From contig JAJYTF010000021.1 in the NCBI GenBank assembly GCA_021793155.1, positions 1 to 64,000 of the forward strand: a stretch of DNA of 64,000 nucleotides, read 5' to 3'. Each line of letters begins with the position of its first letter. Position 1 is the first letter of the stretch. Source of the stretch: Pseudomonadota bacterium. GTDB taxonomy: Bacteria > Pseudomonadota > Alphaproteobacteria > Rhodospirillales > Magnetospirillaceae. A program made the position numbers and the translations under genes. Positions 11,351-22,236 of the stretch are shown one piece after another. A model generated the notes under the pieces. It was not told where the DNA came from, did no database searches, and saw only the letters and a program-made list of their open reading frames with translations.

Positions 11351-12585
11351 CTGAATCGGGCCAGCCGCTCCTCCAGAACAGCCAGAGGAACTTCCTCCTG
11401 CTCGCCGCTGTCGAGGTCGCGGACCGCCACCGCGTTGCGGGCCAACTCGTCTTCACCGAGAATGACGGCGGCGCGAGCATTGACCTTGTTGGCCCGGTTG
11501 AGACGTTTCTTCACGTTTCCGGAATAGCCGAGGTCCACCGCGAAGCCGGCCTGCCGCAGGCGCTGGGCCAGCGGCAGCGCCCCAAGATCGGCGCCCATCG
11601 GAATGACGGCCACCGGGCGATCGGCCGAGGGGGTCTCGTCGAGCAGCATCGACAGGCGCTCGATGCCCGCCGCCCAGCCGATCCCCGGCGTCGCCGGGCC
11701 GCCCATCTGGCTGATCAGCCCGTCATAGCGGCCGCCGGCCAGTACCGTGCCCTGGGCCCCCAGGGCGGTGGTGGTGAACTCGAAGGCGGTATGGCAATAA
11801 TAATCGAGCCCACGCACCAACCGCGGGCTGACCTCGGCACCCACGCCGACCGCCGCCAGACCGGCCTGTACCTGCTCGAAGAAGCTGCGCGACGCATCGT
11901 TCAGATATTCGGTCAGCAGCGGCGCTCCGGCAACCACCGCTTTGTCGGCCTCATCCTTCGAATCCAGCACCCGCAGCGGGTTGCGCTGCAGGCGGTCGAG
12001 GCTGTCCTTCGACAGCCTGTCCTCGTAGCCCGAAAGATAGCCGACCAGGGCGTCGCGATAGGCGGCACGGCTCTCGGCGTCGCCCAGGGTGTTCAGTTCC
12101 AGACGGACCTTGTCCTTGAGGCCCAGGGCCGCCAGCATCTGGGCGCCCAGCGCGATCACCTCGACATCAGCTTGCGGGCTTTCGACGCCGAGCAGTTCGA
12201 CCCCGACCTGATGAAATTGGCGCAGTCGGCCTTTCTGCGGCCGTTCATGGCGGAACATGGGGCCGCGGTAGAACAGCTTAAGCGGAAGGTGCTGGGACAG
12301 CCCGCCGGAAATGAAGGCGCGGGCCACACCTGCCGTTCCCTCGGGCCGCAGCGTGATGCTGTCTCCCGAACGGTCGGCAAAGGTGTACATCTCCTTGGTC
12401 ACTACGTCCGAGGTCTCGCCCAAGGTGCGCGAGAACACTTCGGTGAATTCGAAGATGGGAGTGATGATTTCGCCGAAGCCGTAGCGGCGTGCGGTCTCGA
12501 AAGCGACCTCCTCGACGCGGCGGTGGCGGCGCGACTCCTCCGCCAGAAGATCATGGGTGCCGCGGACCGGCTGCAATACGGACAC
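11347..12585 (-). CDS. hisS: Histidine--tRNA ligase
   Basis: A 412-aa class II aminoacyl-tRNA synthetase. Motif 2 appears as [17 protein letters not shown]; the histidine-specific signatures are LVRGLDYY and GGRYDGLI, with a motif 3 segment around [11 protein letters not shown]. The C-terminal anticodon-binding domain ends the protein. The Arg and Gln residues contacting histidyl-adenylate appear conserved, which argues against the HisZ paralogue. The 4-bp overlap with hemA downstream and the 15-bp gap from ispG upstream place it within a co-transcribed run. Confidence 0.96.
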   Translation of the reverse strand: MSVLQPVRGTHDLLAEESRRHRRVEEVAFETARRYGFGEIITPIFEFTEVFSRTLGETSDVVTKEMYTFADRSGDSITLRPEGTAGVARAFISGGLSQHLPLKLFYRGPMFRHERPQKGRLRQFHQVGVELLGVESPQADVEVIALGAQMLAALGLKDKVRLELNTLGDAESRAAYRDALVGYLSGYEDRLSKDSLDRLQRNPLRVLDSKDEADKAVVAGAPLLTEYLNDASRSFFEQVQAGLAAVGVGAEVSPRLVRGLDYYCHTAFEFTTTALGAQGTVLAGGRYDGLISQMGGPATPGIGWAAGIERLSMLLDETPSADRPVAVIPMGADLGALPLAQRLRQAGFAVDLGYSGNVKKRLNRANKVNARAAVILGEDELARNAVAVRDLDSGEQEEVPLAVLEERLARFR

Positions 12586-12600
12586 TTCGGATAGACTCTT

Positions 12601-13719
12601 TCAGCTGTTGACGGCGGCCGCCGGCGCAGCCTCCGCCTCGATCTGCGCCGCCTTTGCCTCGACCAGCGCCACGATGTGATCGATCATCTGCGCGGTGTCG
12701 GTCTTGTGGTCGGGAACACCACCCACATAGACCATGTGGCTGCCGCCACCGCCACCGGTCAGACCGATATTGGTCTCGCGCGCCTCGCCCGGACCGTTCA
12801 CCACGCAGCCGATGATCGATAGCGTCACCGGCGTGGTAATGTGCCCCAGGCGCTGCTCCAGGATCTCGACCGTCTTCACCACGTCGAAGCCCTGCCTGGC
12901 GCAGGACGGGCAGGACACGATGCGCACGCCGCGATGGCGGAGATCGAGAGACTTCAGGATATCGAAGCCCACCTTGATCTCTTCCACCGGATCGGCCGAC
13001 AAGGACACGCGCAGGGTATCACCGACACCGCTCCACAGTAGGGCGCCGATGCCGATCGCCGACTTCACCGTGCCGCCACGCAAACCGCCGGCCTCGGTAA
13101 TCCCCAAATGCAAGGGGTAGTCGCAAGCCCCGGCCAGCGCCTTGTACGCCGCCACCGCCAGATAGACGTCGGAGGCTTTCACGCTGATTTTAAAGTCGAA
13201 GAAGTCGTTGTCCTCCAGCAGCCGGGCATGGTGCATGCCGCTTTCCACCATCGCCTCCGGACAAGGCTCGCCGTAACGCTCGAGCAGTTCCTTCTCCAGG
13301 CTGCCGGCGTTGACCCCGATGCGCATGGAGCATCCGTGATCCTTAGCCGCCTTGACCACTTCCCTGACGCGATCGGCCGAGCCGATATTGCCCGGGTTGA
13401 TGCGCAAGCAGGCGGCGCCAGCCTCGGCCGCCTCGATTGCGCGGCGATAATGAAAATGGATGTCGGCGACGATCGGTACGCTGACCTGGCGGATGATCTG
13501 CTTCAACGCCTGGGTCGATTCCTCGTCCGGGCAGGACACCCTGACGATGTCGGCGCCTGCCTCTTCCAGGCGCCGGATCTGTGCAACGGTGGCCTTGACG
13601 TCGGTCGTCAAGGTGTTGGTCATCGATTGCACGCTGATGGGCGCATCCCCTCCGACCGGCACCTTGCCGACGAAGATTTGGCGGGACTTGCGACGAATGA
13701 TCTCTCGGTAGGGTCTCAT
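12601..13719 (-). CDS. ispG: 4-hydroxy-3-methylbut-2-en-1-yl diphosphate synthase IspG
   Basis: A 372-aa iron-sulfur enzyme of the MEP isoprenoid pathway that converts the cyclic diphosphate MEcPP to HMBPP. The N-terminal TIM barrel starts with [13 protein letters not shown]. The C-terminal part carries the 4Fe-4S ligands in SCPSCAR and [10 protein letters not shown], together with the conserved Glu. The single-barrel bacterial form is of normal length. It lies 15 bp upstream of hisS and 90 bp downstream of the rodZ-like gene, all on one strand. Confidence 0.96.
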   Translation of the reverse strand: MRPYREIIRRKSRQIFVGKVPVGGDAPISVQSMTNTLTTDVKATVAQIRRLEEAGADIVRVSCPDEESTQALKQIIRQVSVPIVADIHFHYRRAIEAAEAGAACLRINPGNIGSADRVREVVKAAKDHGCSMRIGVNAGSLEKELLERYGEPCPEAMVESGMHHARLLEDNDFFDFKISVKASDVYLAVAAYKALAGACDYPLHLGITEAGGLRGGTVKSAIGIGALLWSGVGDTLRVSLSADPVEEIKVGFDILKSLDLRHRGVRIVSCPSCARQGFDVVKTVEILEQRLGHITTPVTLSIIGCVVNGPGEARETNIGLTGGGGGSHMVYVGGVPDHKTDTAQMIDHIVALVEAKAAQIEAEAAPAAAVNS

Positions 13720-13809
13720 ACCCGTCTCGTCCAGTGGAAACCGGGGCTGGGTTTATAGCGCAAAACAGCCGCAACAGGAAAGCCGCTTGAAGCCGACCAC
13801 GCCAGTGGT

Positions 13810-15168
13810 CTACTCCGTCGGCGCCGGAGCAACAGCGGAACTGCCCCCGGCCGCGGGACTTTCGTCCTTCACCGGCGCGGGGTCCTCCTTCACCGGCGTG
13901 GTCAAACGCTCGGAATCCAGGGGGATATTGCGCCGAACCACTCCCATGGCCCCGAGGGAGGGGGCGACCTTGCCGTCAACCATGACGCTCAAGGCGCCGG
14001 CATTGCCGGCGGTCAGGGAAAGGCCCGGCCGGTTGGGCACCGCATAGCTGTCGCCCTTATGCAGCATGCGCGTCGATACGACATGCCCGTTGGCGTCGCG
14101 GATTTCGACCCAGCAATTCTCGGCGGCATTCAGTACGATCCGGGGCGATCCGCGGGCCGGCGTCGCCGCTGCCGCGGTTTGGATTTCGTTGGTATCGGGT
14201 TCGGCAGCGCCGGCGGCCGGAGCTGTCGCTGTGGCGTTGGCCGGCGGTGGTGATGCCTCACCGCCCGGGGCTGGAACCGTGTCGGCTTTCGGTGCCGCCG
14301 ACTTGGCGTCCTTCGCCTCCTTGAGCTTGCCCGCCTTGCCCACCTTTCCGACGCTCGACCGCACATCCTCGGTCGCCGGGGCGGCAGGAGCAACGGCGCC
14401 CAATGGCGGGGGCGCAACGGCAGGCGCGCCCGCCTCCGGCGCTGACGGCGCGGCGGCGGGCGCGGGGGAAGGAGTCGCGGCGCCGGCGACGGCCTGCTGA
14501 CCAGCCGCGTTGTTGGCTTGCGCCTCATCCTCGGTCGGCGGAACCACTTCGTCGTGGCCGGTGCCGGTCGGGGCATGGGCGGCCTCGATCACCGCGGCTT
14601 GCGGTTCGGCCGGTCCCGTAGCCGCCGTCTCAGCAGGCTTGCTTCCTTCGGCTGGCAATACCGGCACGACCTCGGCGCTGTTGCCGACCGGTCTGTGGAT
14701 CAACGCCGCAAGGCGGTCGGGCAATGCCGGCACGGCCTCGGCCACCGATGCGTCGCGTGATTGGTACCAGTACCAGGCGCCATAGGCAGCGGCGGCAGCG
14801 ATCACGGCAATGCCCAACAGCGCCCCTGTCGGAATGCTGCCCTCGGACACCGCCGAGGGGAAAACCAGTTCGGCGCGGGCGGCGTACTCGCCGTTTTCCT
14901 GCTTGAAGCGGCGCAAGATTTCCTTGCTGTCCAGCCCCAGGAATTCGGCATATCCCCGCACGAAGCCAACGGCGTAGGTCGCACCGGGGAGATCCTGGAA
15001 CCGACCATCTTCGATGGCTAGCAGGTAGGGTTGGCGAATGCGCAGCGTCGTCGCCACGGTATCGAGATCGTGCCCCAACTGGCGGCGCGTTTCCCGCAGA
15101 AGACTACCCACCCCCCCTGCGCCAGCCGCCGAAGGAGTATTCCCGCTGTCCTGGTTTTCCGCTGCCAC
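13810..15168 (-). CDS. rodZ: RodZ-like helix-turn-helix membrane protein with DUF4115 domain
   Basis: A 452-aa single-pass inner-membrane protein. The cytoplasmic N-terminus has a RodZ-type HTH_25 domain (about residues 17-92, including RETRRQLGHDLDTVA). A transmembrane helix spans 114-134. A long Ala/Pro-rich periplasmic linker (about 150-360) leads to a C-terminal DUF4115 domain (starting NCWVEIRD). RodZ links MreB to the wall-elongation machinery; equivalence here rests on domain order only. I chose GTG 15168: an upstream extension to 15555 would run into ptsP and lacks protein character. The linker is compositionally extreme, so length may vary between strains. Confidence 0.85.
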   Translation of the reverse strand: MAAENQDSGNTPSAAGAGGVGSLLRETRRQLGHDLDTVATTLRIRQPYLLAIEDGRFQDLPGATYAVGFVRGYAEFLGLDSKEILRRFKQENGEYAARAELVFPSAVSEGSIPTGALLGIAVIAAAAAYGAWYWYQSRDASVAEAVPALPDRLAALIHRPVGNSAEVVPVLPAEGSKPAETAATGPAEPQAAVIEAAHAPTGTGHDEVVPPTEDEAQANNAAGQQAVAGAATPSPAPAAAPSAPEAGAPAVAPPPLGAVAPAAPATEDVRSSVGKVGKAGKLKEAKDAKSAAPKADTVPAPGGEASPPPANATATAPAAGAAEPDTNEIQTAAAATPARGSPRIVLNAAENCWVEIRDANGHVVSTRMLHKGDSYAVPNRPGLSLTAGNAGALSVMVDGKVAPSLGAMGVVRRNIPLDSERLTTPVKEDPAPVKDESPAAGGSSAVAPAPTE

Positions 15169-15284
15169 GCTACGAGATTCCTTGCTCGAGACAAAGGCCG
15201 TCGGCTTCTTCTTAGCAAGAAATGCCGACCGGGTGCAATGCTGGTAAGTTGCAGAATCGCAATGACTGGATTGACTAAAAAGGT

Positions 15285-17555
15285 TTAGATCTGCACGCCG
15301 TGATCGAGGGCGAAATTCCGCAGATACTCTCTCACCGAATGGTCGGGAAGAGAAAACAGCGTTGCCATGTAGTCTTCCAGTGCCGGCAAGAACAGGCTGC
15401 GCACCATTGCCTTGACCGGGCCGATCGACGTGGCCGACATGGACAGGCTGCGCACGCCCACCCCCAGCAACGCCATCGCCTCCAGCGGCCGCCCGGCCAT
15501 CTCGCCGCAAACCGACAGCGGGATGCCGGCCTTGCGCGATTCGTGGGCGATCCAACGCAGGAAGTTCAACATCGCCGGCGACAGCACGTCATAGCGCTCG
15601 GCAATCCGTGGATTGCCGCGATCGACGGCGAACAGGAACTGGGTCAGGTCGTTGCTGCCGACGGAAATGAAATCGACCCGCTTCAACAAGGCGGGCAACT
15701 GCCAGGCCAGCGCCGGCACTTCAAGCATGGTGCCGACGCGTACCCGTTCGGGGGGCATTCCGCCCCGCCGTTCGTGACGCACCAACTCCATATTCAGGAT
15801 GCTCCGCAAGCGGTCCAGTTCGGCCACCTCGGCGACCATGGGGAACATGACGTGTAGTTCCCGCCCCGCCCCGGCTTTGACCAGGGCGCGCAGCTGCGTA
15901 CGCAACACCGCCGGCCGGTCGAGGGTGATGCGGATAGAACGCCAGCCCATGGCCGGGTTGTCTTCGCGGGCGCTGTGCCAATAGGGCAGCAGCTTATCCG
16001 AGCCGACGTCCAGGGTCCGGAAAACCACCGGCCGGCCACCCGACTGATCGAGAATCTTCGAATAGAGGTTGGTCTGAGCAGGAACGTCGGGCAGCTGCGA
16101 GCGAGCCATGAACGGCATCTCGGTGCGGTAGAGCCCTATGCCGTCCGCCCCCGTCGCCTGGAGCTGCGGCACGTCGGCCAGCAGCCCGGCGTTCAACATC
16201 ATACGTACAGCCTGACCGCAGCGGGTGACCGAGGGCAGTTCGCGCGTGGCCGCGTAGCCGGCGAGCTTTTCCGCACGTGCCCGTTGCGTGGCGGAGAAAG
16301 TATCGACAATGTCGTCCGAGGGCCGGACGAACACTTGCCCATTGTCCCCGTCGACGACGACCGGATCGAGCGGCTCGATCTTCTGGACCGCATCCTTGAT
16401 CCGCCCCACCATGGGAATGTCCAGCGCACGGGCCAGGATCGCCACATGCATTGTGGGCGAACCTTCCTCAAGCACGATCCCTCGAATCTGCCTCCGATCG
16501 TAATCGAGAAGCTCGGTCGGCCCCAGGCTGCGACAGACCAGGACCGCGCTCTCCGGCAATTCGGCAAGGGCCGCCCGGCCGTCGTCGCGGACCAAATGCT
16601 GCAGCAGGCGGTTGGCGATGTCCTCGAGGTCGTGCAGGCGCTCGCGCAGGTAGGGATCGCTGACCTGGCTCATCCGCACGCGCGTGTCCTCGTGCACCTT
16701 CTGCACCGCCGCCTCGGCGGTGAGGCCGGAATGGATGGCCTCGGTGATGCGCGCTTTCCAACCCGCATCCTCGGCGAACATGCGATAGGTCTCCAAGACC
16801 TCGCGATGCTCTCCGCCAAAGGCTAGATCCTGCGCTTCGAACATCTGTTCGAGCGAGTGGCGCATGCGCCGCAGGGCGTCGCGCAGCCGCACCATCTCGG
16901 CTTCCGGATCCTCCGAGACCAGTTTTTGCACGACCACCCTTGGCTCGTGCATGACGGCGACGCCGATGCCGATCCCCCCGGTCAGCCGGGCTCCCTCAAT
17001 GCGGAGCGGCAGTACGGCGTTGCCGTCCACCGGTGCAAGTTCATCGCGGTTGATCAGTTCGCCCGACGAGACCAACTCGGCCAGGACCATGGCCACCGTC
17101 TCGAGGGTTTCGATTTCCTCTTCGGTGTAATGACGCCGGCTTTTGTTCTGCACCACCAGGACGCCGATAACCCGGCCGCCGCGGACGATGGGCACGCCGA
17201 CCAGCGAATGGAAAATTTCTTCGCCGGTCTCCGGCCGGTAGGCGAAATTGGGGTGGCTCTGCGCGTCGGCCAAAGCCAGCGGACGGGCATGGGCGGCGAT
17301 GTCGCCGACCAGACCTTCGCCCACCCTGAGGCGGGTCTCGTGCACGGCGGTCTTCAGCAGGCCTTCGGTGGCGAACAGTTCGAGGACTTCACCCGCCCGC
17401 ATGAGGTAGCAGGAGCAGACCTCGGCCACCATGTCGGCGGCGATCAGCTTCACCACCTGGTCGAGCCTGTCCTGGACGCTGCCGCTTCCAGCCATCACGT
17501 CGCGCAGACGGCCCAGCAAGCGTCGGGAGACGGTGCTGGCGGTCGCCTGCATCAC
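15285..17555 (-). CDS. ptsP: Phosphoenolpyruvate--protein phosphotransferase PtsP (EI-Ntr)
   Basis: A 756-aa nitrogen-PTS enzyme I. The N-terminal GAF domain (about residues 20-160, including [15 protein letters not shown]) may sense glutamine. The PTS EI domains follow, with phospho-accepting His in [13 protein letters not shown], and the PEP-binding TIM barrel has [16 protein letters not shown] and the Cys of CGEMAGR. It autophosphorylates with PEP and passes phosphate to NPr and EIIA-Ntr, regulating nitrogen, potassium and polymer metabolism. It overlaps the nitronate monooxygenase-like gene by 4 bp and precedes the rodZ-like gene by 116 bp. Confidence 0.95.
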   Translation of the reverse strand: MMQATASTVSRRLLGRLRDVMAGSGSVQDRLDQVVKLIAADMVAEVCSCYLMRAGEVLELFATEGLLKTAVHETRLRVGEGLVGDIAAHARPLALADAQSHPNFAYRPETGEEIFHSLVGVPIVRGGRVIGVLVVQNKSRRHYTEEEIETLETVAMVLAELVSSGELINRDELAPVDGNAVLPLRIEGARLTGGIGIGVAVMHEPRVVVQKLVSEDPEAEMVRLRDALRRMRHSLEQMFEAQDLAFGGEHREVLETYRMFAEDAGWKARITEAIHSGLTAEAAVQKVHEDTRVRMSQVSDPYLRERLHDLEDIANRLLQHLVRDDGRAALAELPESAVLVCRSLGPTELLDYDRRQIRGIVLEEGSPTMHVAILARALDIPMVGRIKDAVQKIEPLDPVVVDGDNGQVFVRPSDDIVDTFSATQRARAEKLAGYAATRELPSVTRCGQAVRMMLNAGLLADVPQLQATGADGIGLYRTEMPFMARSQLPDVPAQTNLYSKILDQSGGRPVVFRTLDVGSDKLLPYWHSAREDNPAMGWRSIRITLDRPAVLRTQLRALVKAGAGRELHVMFPMVAEVAELDRLRSILNMELVRHERRGGMPPERVRVGTMLEVPALAWQLPALLKRVDFISVGSNDLTQFLFAVDRGNPRIAERYDVLSPAMLNFLRWIAHESRKAGIPLSVCGEMAGRPLEAMALLGVGVRSLSMSATSIGPVKAMVRSLFLPALEDYMATLFSLPDHSVREYLRNFALDHGVQI

Positions 17556-18586
17556 ACGGGTGCCCCGGCCGGTTCCCGGTCGCGCAGGGCTCGAACGGCC
17601 TGCTCGACCAGTTCATTGATGATTTCGGCGGTCGGTTGTTCGCGGGTCACCATGCCGACGCTCTGGCCGGCCATGACCGAGCCGTTCTCGACGTCCCCTT
17701 CGATCACCGCCCGGCGCAATGCACCGGCCCAGTAATGTTCGATCTCCAGCTGCGCCGCCTTCTGGTCGAGCGCCCCCTGACGAAACCGCCCGATCACTTC
17801 GTGCTGGAATTCGATGAAGCGACGCGATGCCGCATTGGTCAGGGCACGGACCGGGATCACCGGGAAATTCGGGTCGACCTGCGCGGATGGCATCGCGTCG
17901 CGCGCGTTGGCCCGGATGAAAGCCTGTTTGAAATTGGCATGCGCGATGGATTCGGTGGCGCAGACGAAGCGGGTGCCGAGTTGGACACCGACCGCCCCCA
18001 TCTCCAGATAGGAGACGATGACTTCGCCCCGCCCGATCCCGCCCGCGACGAAGACCGGAACATCGGCCGCCACTTCGGGAAGGATCTCCTGAGCCAATAC
18101 GCTGGTCGCCACCGGGCCGATATGGCCGCCGGCTTCGGTCCCTTCGATGACCAGGGCGTCGGCGCCGATGCGGATCAGCTTCTTGGCGAAGGCCGCCGTC
18201 GGCGCGAAGCAGACGACCCTGGCGCCCAGCTCCTTGGCGCGGGTGATCGATGCGGCCTGGGGCAATCCGCCGGCCAGAACCACATGGCCCACCTGCAACC
18301 GGCCGCAAACCTCGATCAGATCGGCCAGCTTGGGATGCATGGTGATCAGGTTCACGCCGAAGGGCTTGGCCGTCAGGATCTGGGTCGCCTCGATTTCGGC
18401 GGAAAGCTGTTCCGGCGACATGGAGCCGCAGGCCAGGACGCCGAAACCTCCGGCATTGGAGATGGCCGCCACCAGATGCCGCTCCGACACCCAGGACATG
18501 GCGCCGCCCATGATGGCGACGTCGGTGCCGAGAAAGTCCCGGCCCCGCCGCCACAACCTGTCCAGATTCATCCTGGCAGCGCCCAT
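17552..18586 (-). CDS. Nitronate monooxygenase family FMN protein
   Basis: A 344-aa TIM-barrel flavoprotein of the 2-nitropropane dioxygenase/enoyl-ACP reductase II family. Visible features are the glycine-rich GGAMSWVS and [12 protein letters not shown] near the N-terminus, [12 protein letters not shown] (the conserved His/Gly segment), and FVAGGIG and [11 protein letters not shown] of the FMN phosphate site. Members oxidise alkyl nitronates or reduce enoyl substrates; the substrate here cannot be told. The start at ATG 18586 follows GGGAGAGGGG; a GTG six codons upstream is less likely. It sits between lysC and ptsP and overlaps ptsP by 4 bp, so it is translated with it. Confidence 0.85.
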   Translation of the reverse strand: MGAARMNLDRLWRRGRDFLGTDVAIMGGAMSWVSERHLVAAISNAGGFGVLACGSMSPEQLSAEIEATQILTAKPFGVNLITMHPKLADLIEVCGRLQVGHVVLAGGLPQAASITRAKELGARVVCFAPTAAFAKKLIRIGADALVIEGTEAGGHIGPVATSVLAQEILPEVAADVPVFVAGGIGRGEVIVSYLEMGAVGVQLGTRFVCATESIAHANFKQAFIRANARDAMPSAQVDPNFPVIPVRALTNAASRRFIEFQHEVIGRFRQGALDQKAAQLEIEHYWAGALRRAVIEGDVENGSVMAGQSVGMVTREQPTAEIINELVEQAVRALRDREPAGAPV

Positions 18587-18640
18587 GCCATCCCCTCTCC
18601 CCACCCCTTAACCTGGCCAGATATTGCCGGATGCCTTGTC

Positions 18641-19858
18641 TCAGGCATCCAGGCCATAAGCGGAATGAAGCGCCCGCAAGGCCAGTTCGGTATATTCTTC
18701 GGCGACCAGGACACTCACCTTGATTTCCGAAGTGGTGATGACCTGGATGTTGATCGCCTTTTCCGCCAGAGTGCTGAACATCTTTTGCGCCACGCCGGCA
18801 TGGCTGCGCATACCGACGCCGATCACCGAAATCTTGACCACATTGCTGTCCGGCACCAGCCGCTCATAACCGAGAGAGGCCTGCTTCTCCGACAAAACCT
18901 TGGTGGCGCGATCCAGATCGGCCTTGCCGACGGTGAAGGTCAGGTCGGTATGCTTGCCGTCCTCGGACACATTCTGCACGATCATGTCCACGTTGACGTT
19001 GGCGTCGGCCAGCGGCCCGAAAATGGCGGCGGCGACGCCGGGACGATCAGCCACCCTGACCAACGTGATCTTCGCTTCGTCGCGGCTATAGGCGATGCCG
19101 CTCACCAATTCCTTTTCCACGATCTCTTCCTCATCACAAACAAGGGTACCGGGGACGTCGACGAAGCTGGACAGCACCTGCACGCGTACCCGGTGCTTCA
19201 TCGCCATTTCGACGGAGCGGGTCTGCAGCACCTTGGCGCCGAGCGAGGCCAACTCCAACATTTCCTCGTAGGTAATCTTATCCAGCTTGCGCGCCTTCGC
19301 AACGATGCGCGGATCGGTGGTATAGACCCCGTCCACATCGGTGTAAATGTCGCAGCGGTCGGCTTTGAGGGCGGCGGCAAGCGCGACGGCGCTGGTATCC
19401 GAGCCACCGCGTCCCAGGGTTGTCACCCGGTTGTCCGGCCCCAGCCCCTGGAAGCCGGCCACCACCGCCACCTGGCCTCCGCTCATGCGGCGCTCCAACT
19501 CGCCGGTCTCAATGGTTTCGATACGGGCCTTGCCATGGGCGCCGTCGGTCAGGATGGGGACTTGCCATCCCATCCAGGAACGGGCCTGGACACCCAACTC
19601 CTGCAGGGCCATGGACAACAGCCCGATGGTCACCTGTTCGCCAGTGGACACCACGGTATCGTATTCGCGCGCGTCATGCAGGGGAGCGATCTGCTTGCAG
19701 TAATCGACGAGCTGATTGGTCACCCCGGACATCGCCGAGACCACCACGGCCACTTCATTGCCGCGATCGACTTCGGCCTTGACGCGACGCGCCACGTTCT
19801 TGATGCGGTCACAATCTCCGACGGAAGTGCCGCCGAATTTCATCACGATGCGCGCCAT
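18641..19858 (-). CDS. lysC: Aspartate kinase
   Basis: A 405-aa enzyme that phosphorylates aspartate, the first step toward lysine, methionine, threonine and isoleucine. The amino-acid-kinase domain has KFGGTSVG at residues 7-14 and [13 protein letters not shown] further on. Two C-terminal ACT domains (from about residue 265) bind the feedback effector, typically lysine and/or threonine. I chose ATG 19858 because AAGGA lies seven bases upstream; an in-frame extension to 19927 crosses a large hairpin and is not protein-like. First gene of the minus-strand run, divergent from ubiG. Confidence 0.95.
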   Translation of the reverse strand: MARIVMKFGGTSVGDCDRIKNVARRVKAEVDRGNEVAVVVSAMSGVTNQLVDYCKQIAPLHDAREYDTVVSTGEQVTIGLLSMALQELGVQARSWMGWQVPILTDGAHGKARIETIETGELERRMSGGQVAVVAGFQGLGPDNRVTTLGRGGSDTSAVALAAALKADRCDIYTDVDGVYTTDPRIVAKARKLDKITYEEMLELASLGAKVLQTRSVEMAMKHRVRVQVLSSFVDVPGTLVCDEEEIVEKELVSGIAYSRDEAKITLVRVADRPGVAAAIFGPLADANVNVDMIVQNVSEDGKHTDLTFTVGKADLDRATKVLSEKQASLGYERLVPDSNVVKISVIGVGMRSHAGVAQKMFSTLAEKAINIQVITTSEIKVSVLVAEEYTELALRALHSAYGLDA

Positions 19859-19892
19859 CGACATTTCCTTGAAAAAATGTGGATCAAGCCAT

Positions 19893-19942
19893 GCCTGGGT
19901 TTCCAATATGGGCAAATTCCTACCCATATGAGAAACCCAGGC
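19893..19942 (-). promoter_or_regulatory. Large stem-loop in the lysC leader
   Basis: Two 20-bp arms (19893-19912 and 19923-19942) are complementary at 18 of 20 positions around a 10-nt loop. On the minus strand the hairpin lies about 35 nt before the lysC start and is followed by a TTTTTT run just before the ribosome site, so it resembles an intrinsic terminator placed in a leader. It might attenuate lysC or block upstream transcription. It also lies upstream of ubiG on the other strand. Confidence 0.5.
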
Positions 19943-20044
19943 TGGAGTTGCCCGCTGCCGGAAGGCGCGTATACATACTCTAAGAGCAATAACCTACGCA
20001 AGACTACCCCGGCCAGAAAAGGCCACTTTGTCAAGGAGCAGCAG

Positions 20045-20782
20045 ATGGTTCAAAGCCCGATCACCGCCACCGCTTCGCCGGAAGAAGTGGCCCGCTTCCA
20101 GGCGATGGCCGACGCGTGGTGGGATGCCGAAGGCGATTTCAAGCCGCTGCACCAGCTGAATCCGCCGCGCCTTTCGTTCCTAAGGGACAAGCTGCTCGGC
20201 CACTTCGCACGGGATGGCGCAGCCGTGCGCCCGTTCGAGGGCTTGTCTCTGCTCGACGTCGGCTGTGGCGGCGGTCTTCTATCGGAACCGTTGGTCCGCA
20301 TGGGATTCGCCGTGACAGGAATCGACGCCGGCGAAAAAAATGTCGCCATTGCCCGCCTGCATGCCGAGCGCAGCGGGCTATCCATCGACTATCGTTGCGC
20401 CATGCCCGAACAACTCACCGAACGCTTCGACGTGGTCATGGCCATGGAGGTGGTGGAGCATGTTCCCGATGTGGGCGCTTTCCTCGATGCCGCCACCGAC
20501 CGCCTGAAGCCTGGTGGCGCCTTTCTTGGCGCCACCTTGAATCGCAACGCCAAGTCGTTCGCCCTGGCCATCGTCGGTGCCGAATACCTGTTGCGCTGGC
20601 TGCCGCGCGGCACCCACGACTGGCGGAAGTTCCTGCGGCCATCGGAACTGGCCGGCCGCCTGCGCCAGGCAGGCATTGCCCCGAAGGCATTCGAAGGAGT
20701 ACGCTTCGACATGCTGCACGACCGCTGGGAGCGCTGCCAGTCGCTGGACGTGAATTATCTAGTGTATGGGGTAAAGGGGTAG
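20045..20782 (+). CDS. ubiG: Bifunctional 2-polyprenyl-6-hydroxyphenol methylase / 3-demethylubiquinol 3-O-methyltransferase
   Basis: A 245-aa SAM-dependent O-methyltransferase carrying out both O-methylations in ubiquinone synthesis at the membrane face. The N-terminus has the typical [15 protein letters not shown] segment, followed by SAM motif [10 protein letters not shown] (residues 69-77), MEVVEHVPD and a GTHDW(R)KF segment conserved in UbiG. The ATG at 20045 follows AAGGAG; the frame is open for a long way upstream but that part is antisense to lysC. It is divergent from lysC and converges on the phosphoesterase gene 7 bp beyond its stop. Confidence 0.95.
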   Translation: MVQSPITATASPEEVARFQAMADAWWDAEGDFKPLHQLNPPRLSFLRDKLLGHFARDGAAVRPFEGLSLLDVGCGGGLLSEPLVRMGFAVTGIDAGEKNVAIARLHAERSGLSIDYRCAMPEQLTERFDVVMAMEVVEHVPDVGAFLDAATDRLKPGGAFLGATLNRNAKSFALAIVGAEYLLRWLPRGTHDWRKFLRPSELAGRLRQAGIAPKAFEGVRFDMLHDRWERCQSLDVNYLVYGVKG

Positions 20783-20789
20783 CGGCCCC

Positions 20790-21605
20790 TCACACCTCCG
20801 GCACGGTCTCCGCCAGCCTCGCACCCAGACGCACTGGGGCGATCCGCCTGGCCAGGCCGGTGGAGTCGTCGGTCTCGACGAACACTGCGCAAAGGGTGCC
20901 GGGCCCCTCGGCCGGGGTCAGGCGTTCGCCGGGCATCTTGCGGACGAAGCGAGCGGTGGCGGCGTCCTTCTTCATGCCGATCACCGAGTCGTAATCGCCG
21001 CACATGCCGGCGTCCGTCTGGTAGGCCGTGCCGCGCGGCAGAATCTGCGCATCGCCGGTGGGGATATGGCTGTGGCTGCCGACCACCAGCGAAGCCCGGC
21101 CATCGGCGTAATGGGCCAGCGCCATCTTTTCGCTGGAGGCCTCGCAATGAACGTCAATGATCACCGCATGAACTGCGGCACCTAAGGGATAGCGCGTCAA
21201 CTCGGCCTCGATGGCGGCGAACGGATCGTCGAGGGGATCCATGAACAGGCGTCCCATCACCTGGACCACCATGACCTTGCGGCCGCGTGGCGCGGCATAG
21301 ACGCCTGCCCCCCTGCCTGGCGTACCCGGCGGGTAATTGCGCGGGCGCAGCACCCTGGAATCGGCATCCAGGAAGGGAATGATCTCGCGCTGGTCCCAGC
21401 TGTGATTGCCCAGCGTCACCGCATCCACCCCGGCCTCGAAAAATTCCTCGCAGATCTTCGGCGTGATACCGAAGCCGTGAGCGGCGTTCTCGCCATTGGC
21501 GACGACGAAGTCCAGGTGGAGTCTTTGACGCAGTTCCGGTACGTGGCGCAGGACCGCGTCGCGTCCCGAACGGCCGACGACATCGCCGCAGTACAACAGT
21601 CTCAT
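20790..21605 (-). CDS. YmdB/TIGR00282 family metallophosphoesterase
   Basis: A 271-aa calcineurin-like phosphoesterase of the YmdB type, a family with 2',3'-cyclic-AMP phosphodiesterase activity in Bacillus. The dinuclear-metal motifs are present in order: GDVVGRSGRDA near the N-terminus, NGENAAHGFG, GNHSWD, VDVHCEASSEK and GSHSHIPTGD. ATG 21605 overlaps the stop codon of the upstream 5-formyl-THF cyclo-ligase gene by 4 bp (21602-21605), so the two are translationally coupled. The physiological substrate in Proteobacteria is uncertain. Confidence 0.92.
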   Translation of the reverse strand: MRLLYCGDVVGRSGRDAVLRHVPELRQRLHLDFVVANGENAAHGFGITPKICEEFFEAGVDAVTLGNHSWDQREIIPFLDADSRVLRPRNYPPGTPGRGAGVYAAPRGRKVMVVQVMGRLFMDPLDDPFAAIEAELTRYPLGAAVHAVIIDVHCEASSEKMALAHYADGRASLVVGSHSHIPTGDAQILPRGTAYQTDAGMCGDYDSVIGMKKDAATARFVRKMPGERLTPAEGPGTLCAVFVETDDSTGLARRIAPVRLGARLAETVPEV

Positions 21606-22195
21606 GGCAGGGCCTCCCACGCCCCATTTTCCGTGACGATCCAATCCAGCCGCTGATCATGCCCTTCGCAAGGCAGGCTGGCGAACTCCTGCGCCGCATA
21701 GCCCAGGCCGACGGCAGAAACGCTGCGCCGGGCGCGCAGGGACTCGAGGCTGCGGTCGTAATAACCGCCGCCATAGCCGAGCCGCGCGCCACGGCGGTCG
21801 AAGCCCAGCAAGGGCACAAGCAGCAGATCGGGAACAACCTCGGAAGCCGCAACCGACGGGTGGCGGGTACCGTGCGGCCCCGCTTCGAGGGGATCACCCG
21901 GGGCCCAGCGGCGGAAAGCCAGCGCGGCGTGCTTGCGCAGCACCACCGGCAATGCCGCAATGCAGCCCAGCCGGCTCAACCGCTCAAGCAGGGGGCGATC
22001 ATCGACCTCGTCGCCGATCGGCCAATAGCCGGCGACCACCTGCCCCGGCCGCCAGGCGACGGCGGCAAGAAAAGCCTCGGCAATATGCACGCCCGCGGTT
22101 CGCCGAAGCCTGGCATGGGCATCGCGGCGCGCGTCCTGCGCCTGGAGTCTCAAGGCCCGTTTCATCTCGTCGGGGGAGCGAAGGCGACCGGTCAT
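21602..22195 (-). CDS. 5-formyltetrahydrofolate cyclo-ligase family protein
   Basis: A 197-aa enzyme that uses ATP to convert 5-formyl-THF to 5,10-methenyl-THF, recycling folate. The C-terminal signature LGYGGGYYDRSL and the segment LLVPLLGFDRRG identify the family. The reading frame continues upstream to 22333, but that part is the 6S RNA gene, so I place the start at ATG 22195. The neighbourhood zapA - 6S RNA - cyclo-ligase is conserved across many Proteobacteria. The downstream phosphoesterase gene overlaps by 4 bp. Confidence 0.92.
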   Translation of the reverse strand: MTGRLRSPDEMKRALRLQAQDARRDAHARLRRTAGVHIAEAFLAAVAWRPGQVVAGYWPIGDEVDDRPLLERLSRLGCIAALPVVLRKHAALAFRRWAPGDPLEAGPHGTRHPSVAASEVVPDLLLVPLLGFDRRGARLGYGGGYYDRSLESLRARRSVSAVGLGYAAQEFASLPCEGHDQRLDWIVTENGAWEALP

Positions 22196-22236
22196 CGCCA
22201 CCGCGGAAAATAAGGCGAAGCGGAGCCGCACCGGCC

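Noticed and set aside
10193-11527. Plus-strand frame of 444 codons
   Set aside because: Antisense to hemA and hisS, with no family match.
15169-15555. N-terminal extension of the rodZ-like frame
   Set aside because: It overlaps ptsP, has no protein character and no ribosome site. The HTH domain begins after GTG 15168.
17636-20044. Long plus-strand frame continuous with ubiG
   Set aside because: This part is antisense to the nitronate monooxygenase-like gene and lysC. Only the part from ATG 20045, with a ribosome site and UbiG motifs, is coding.
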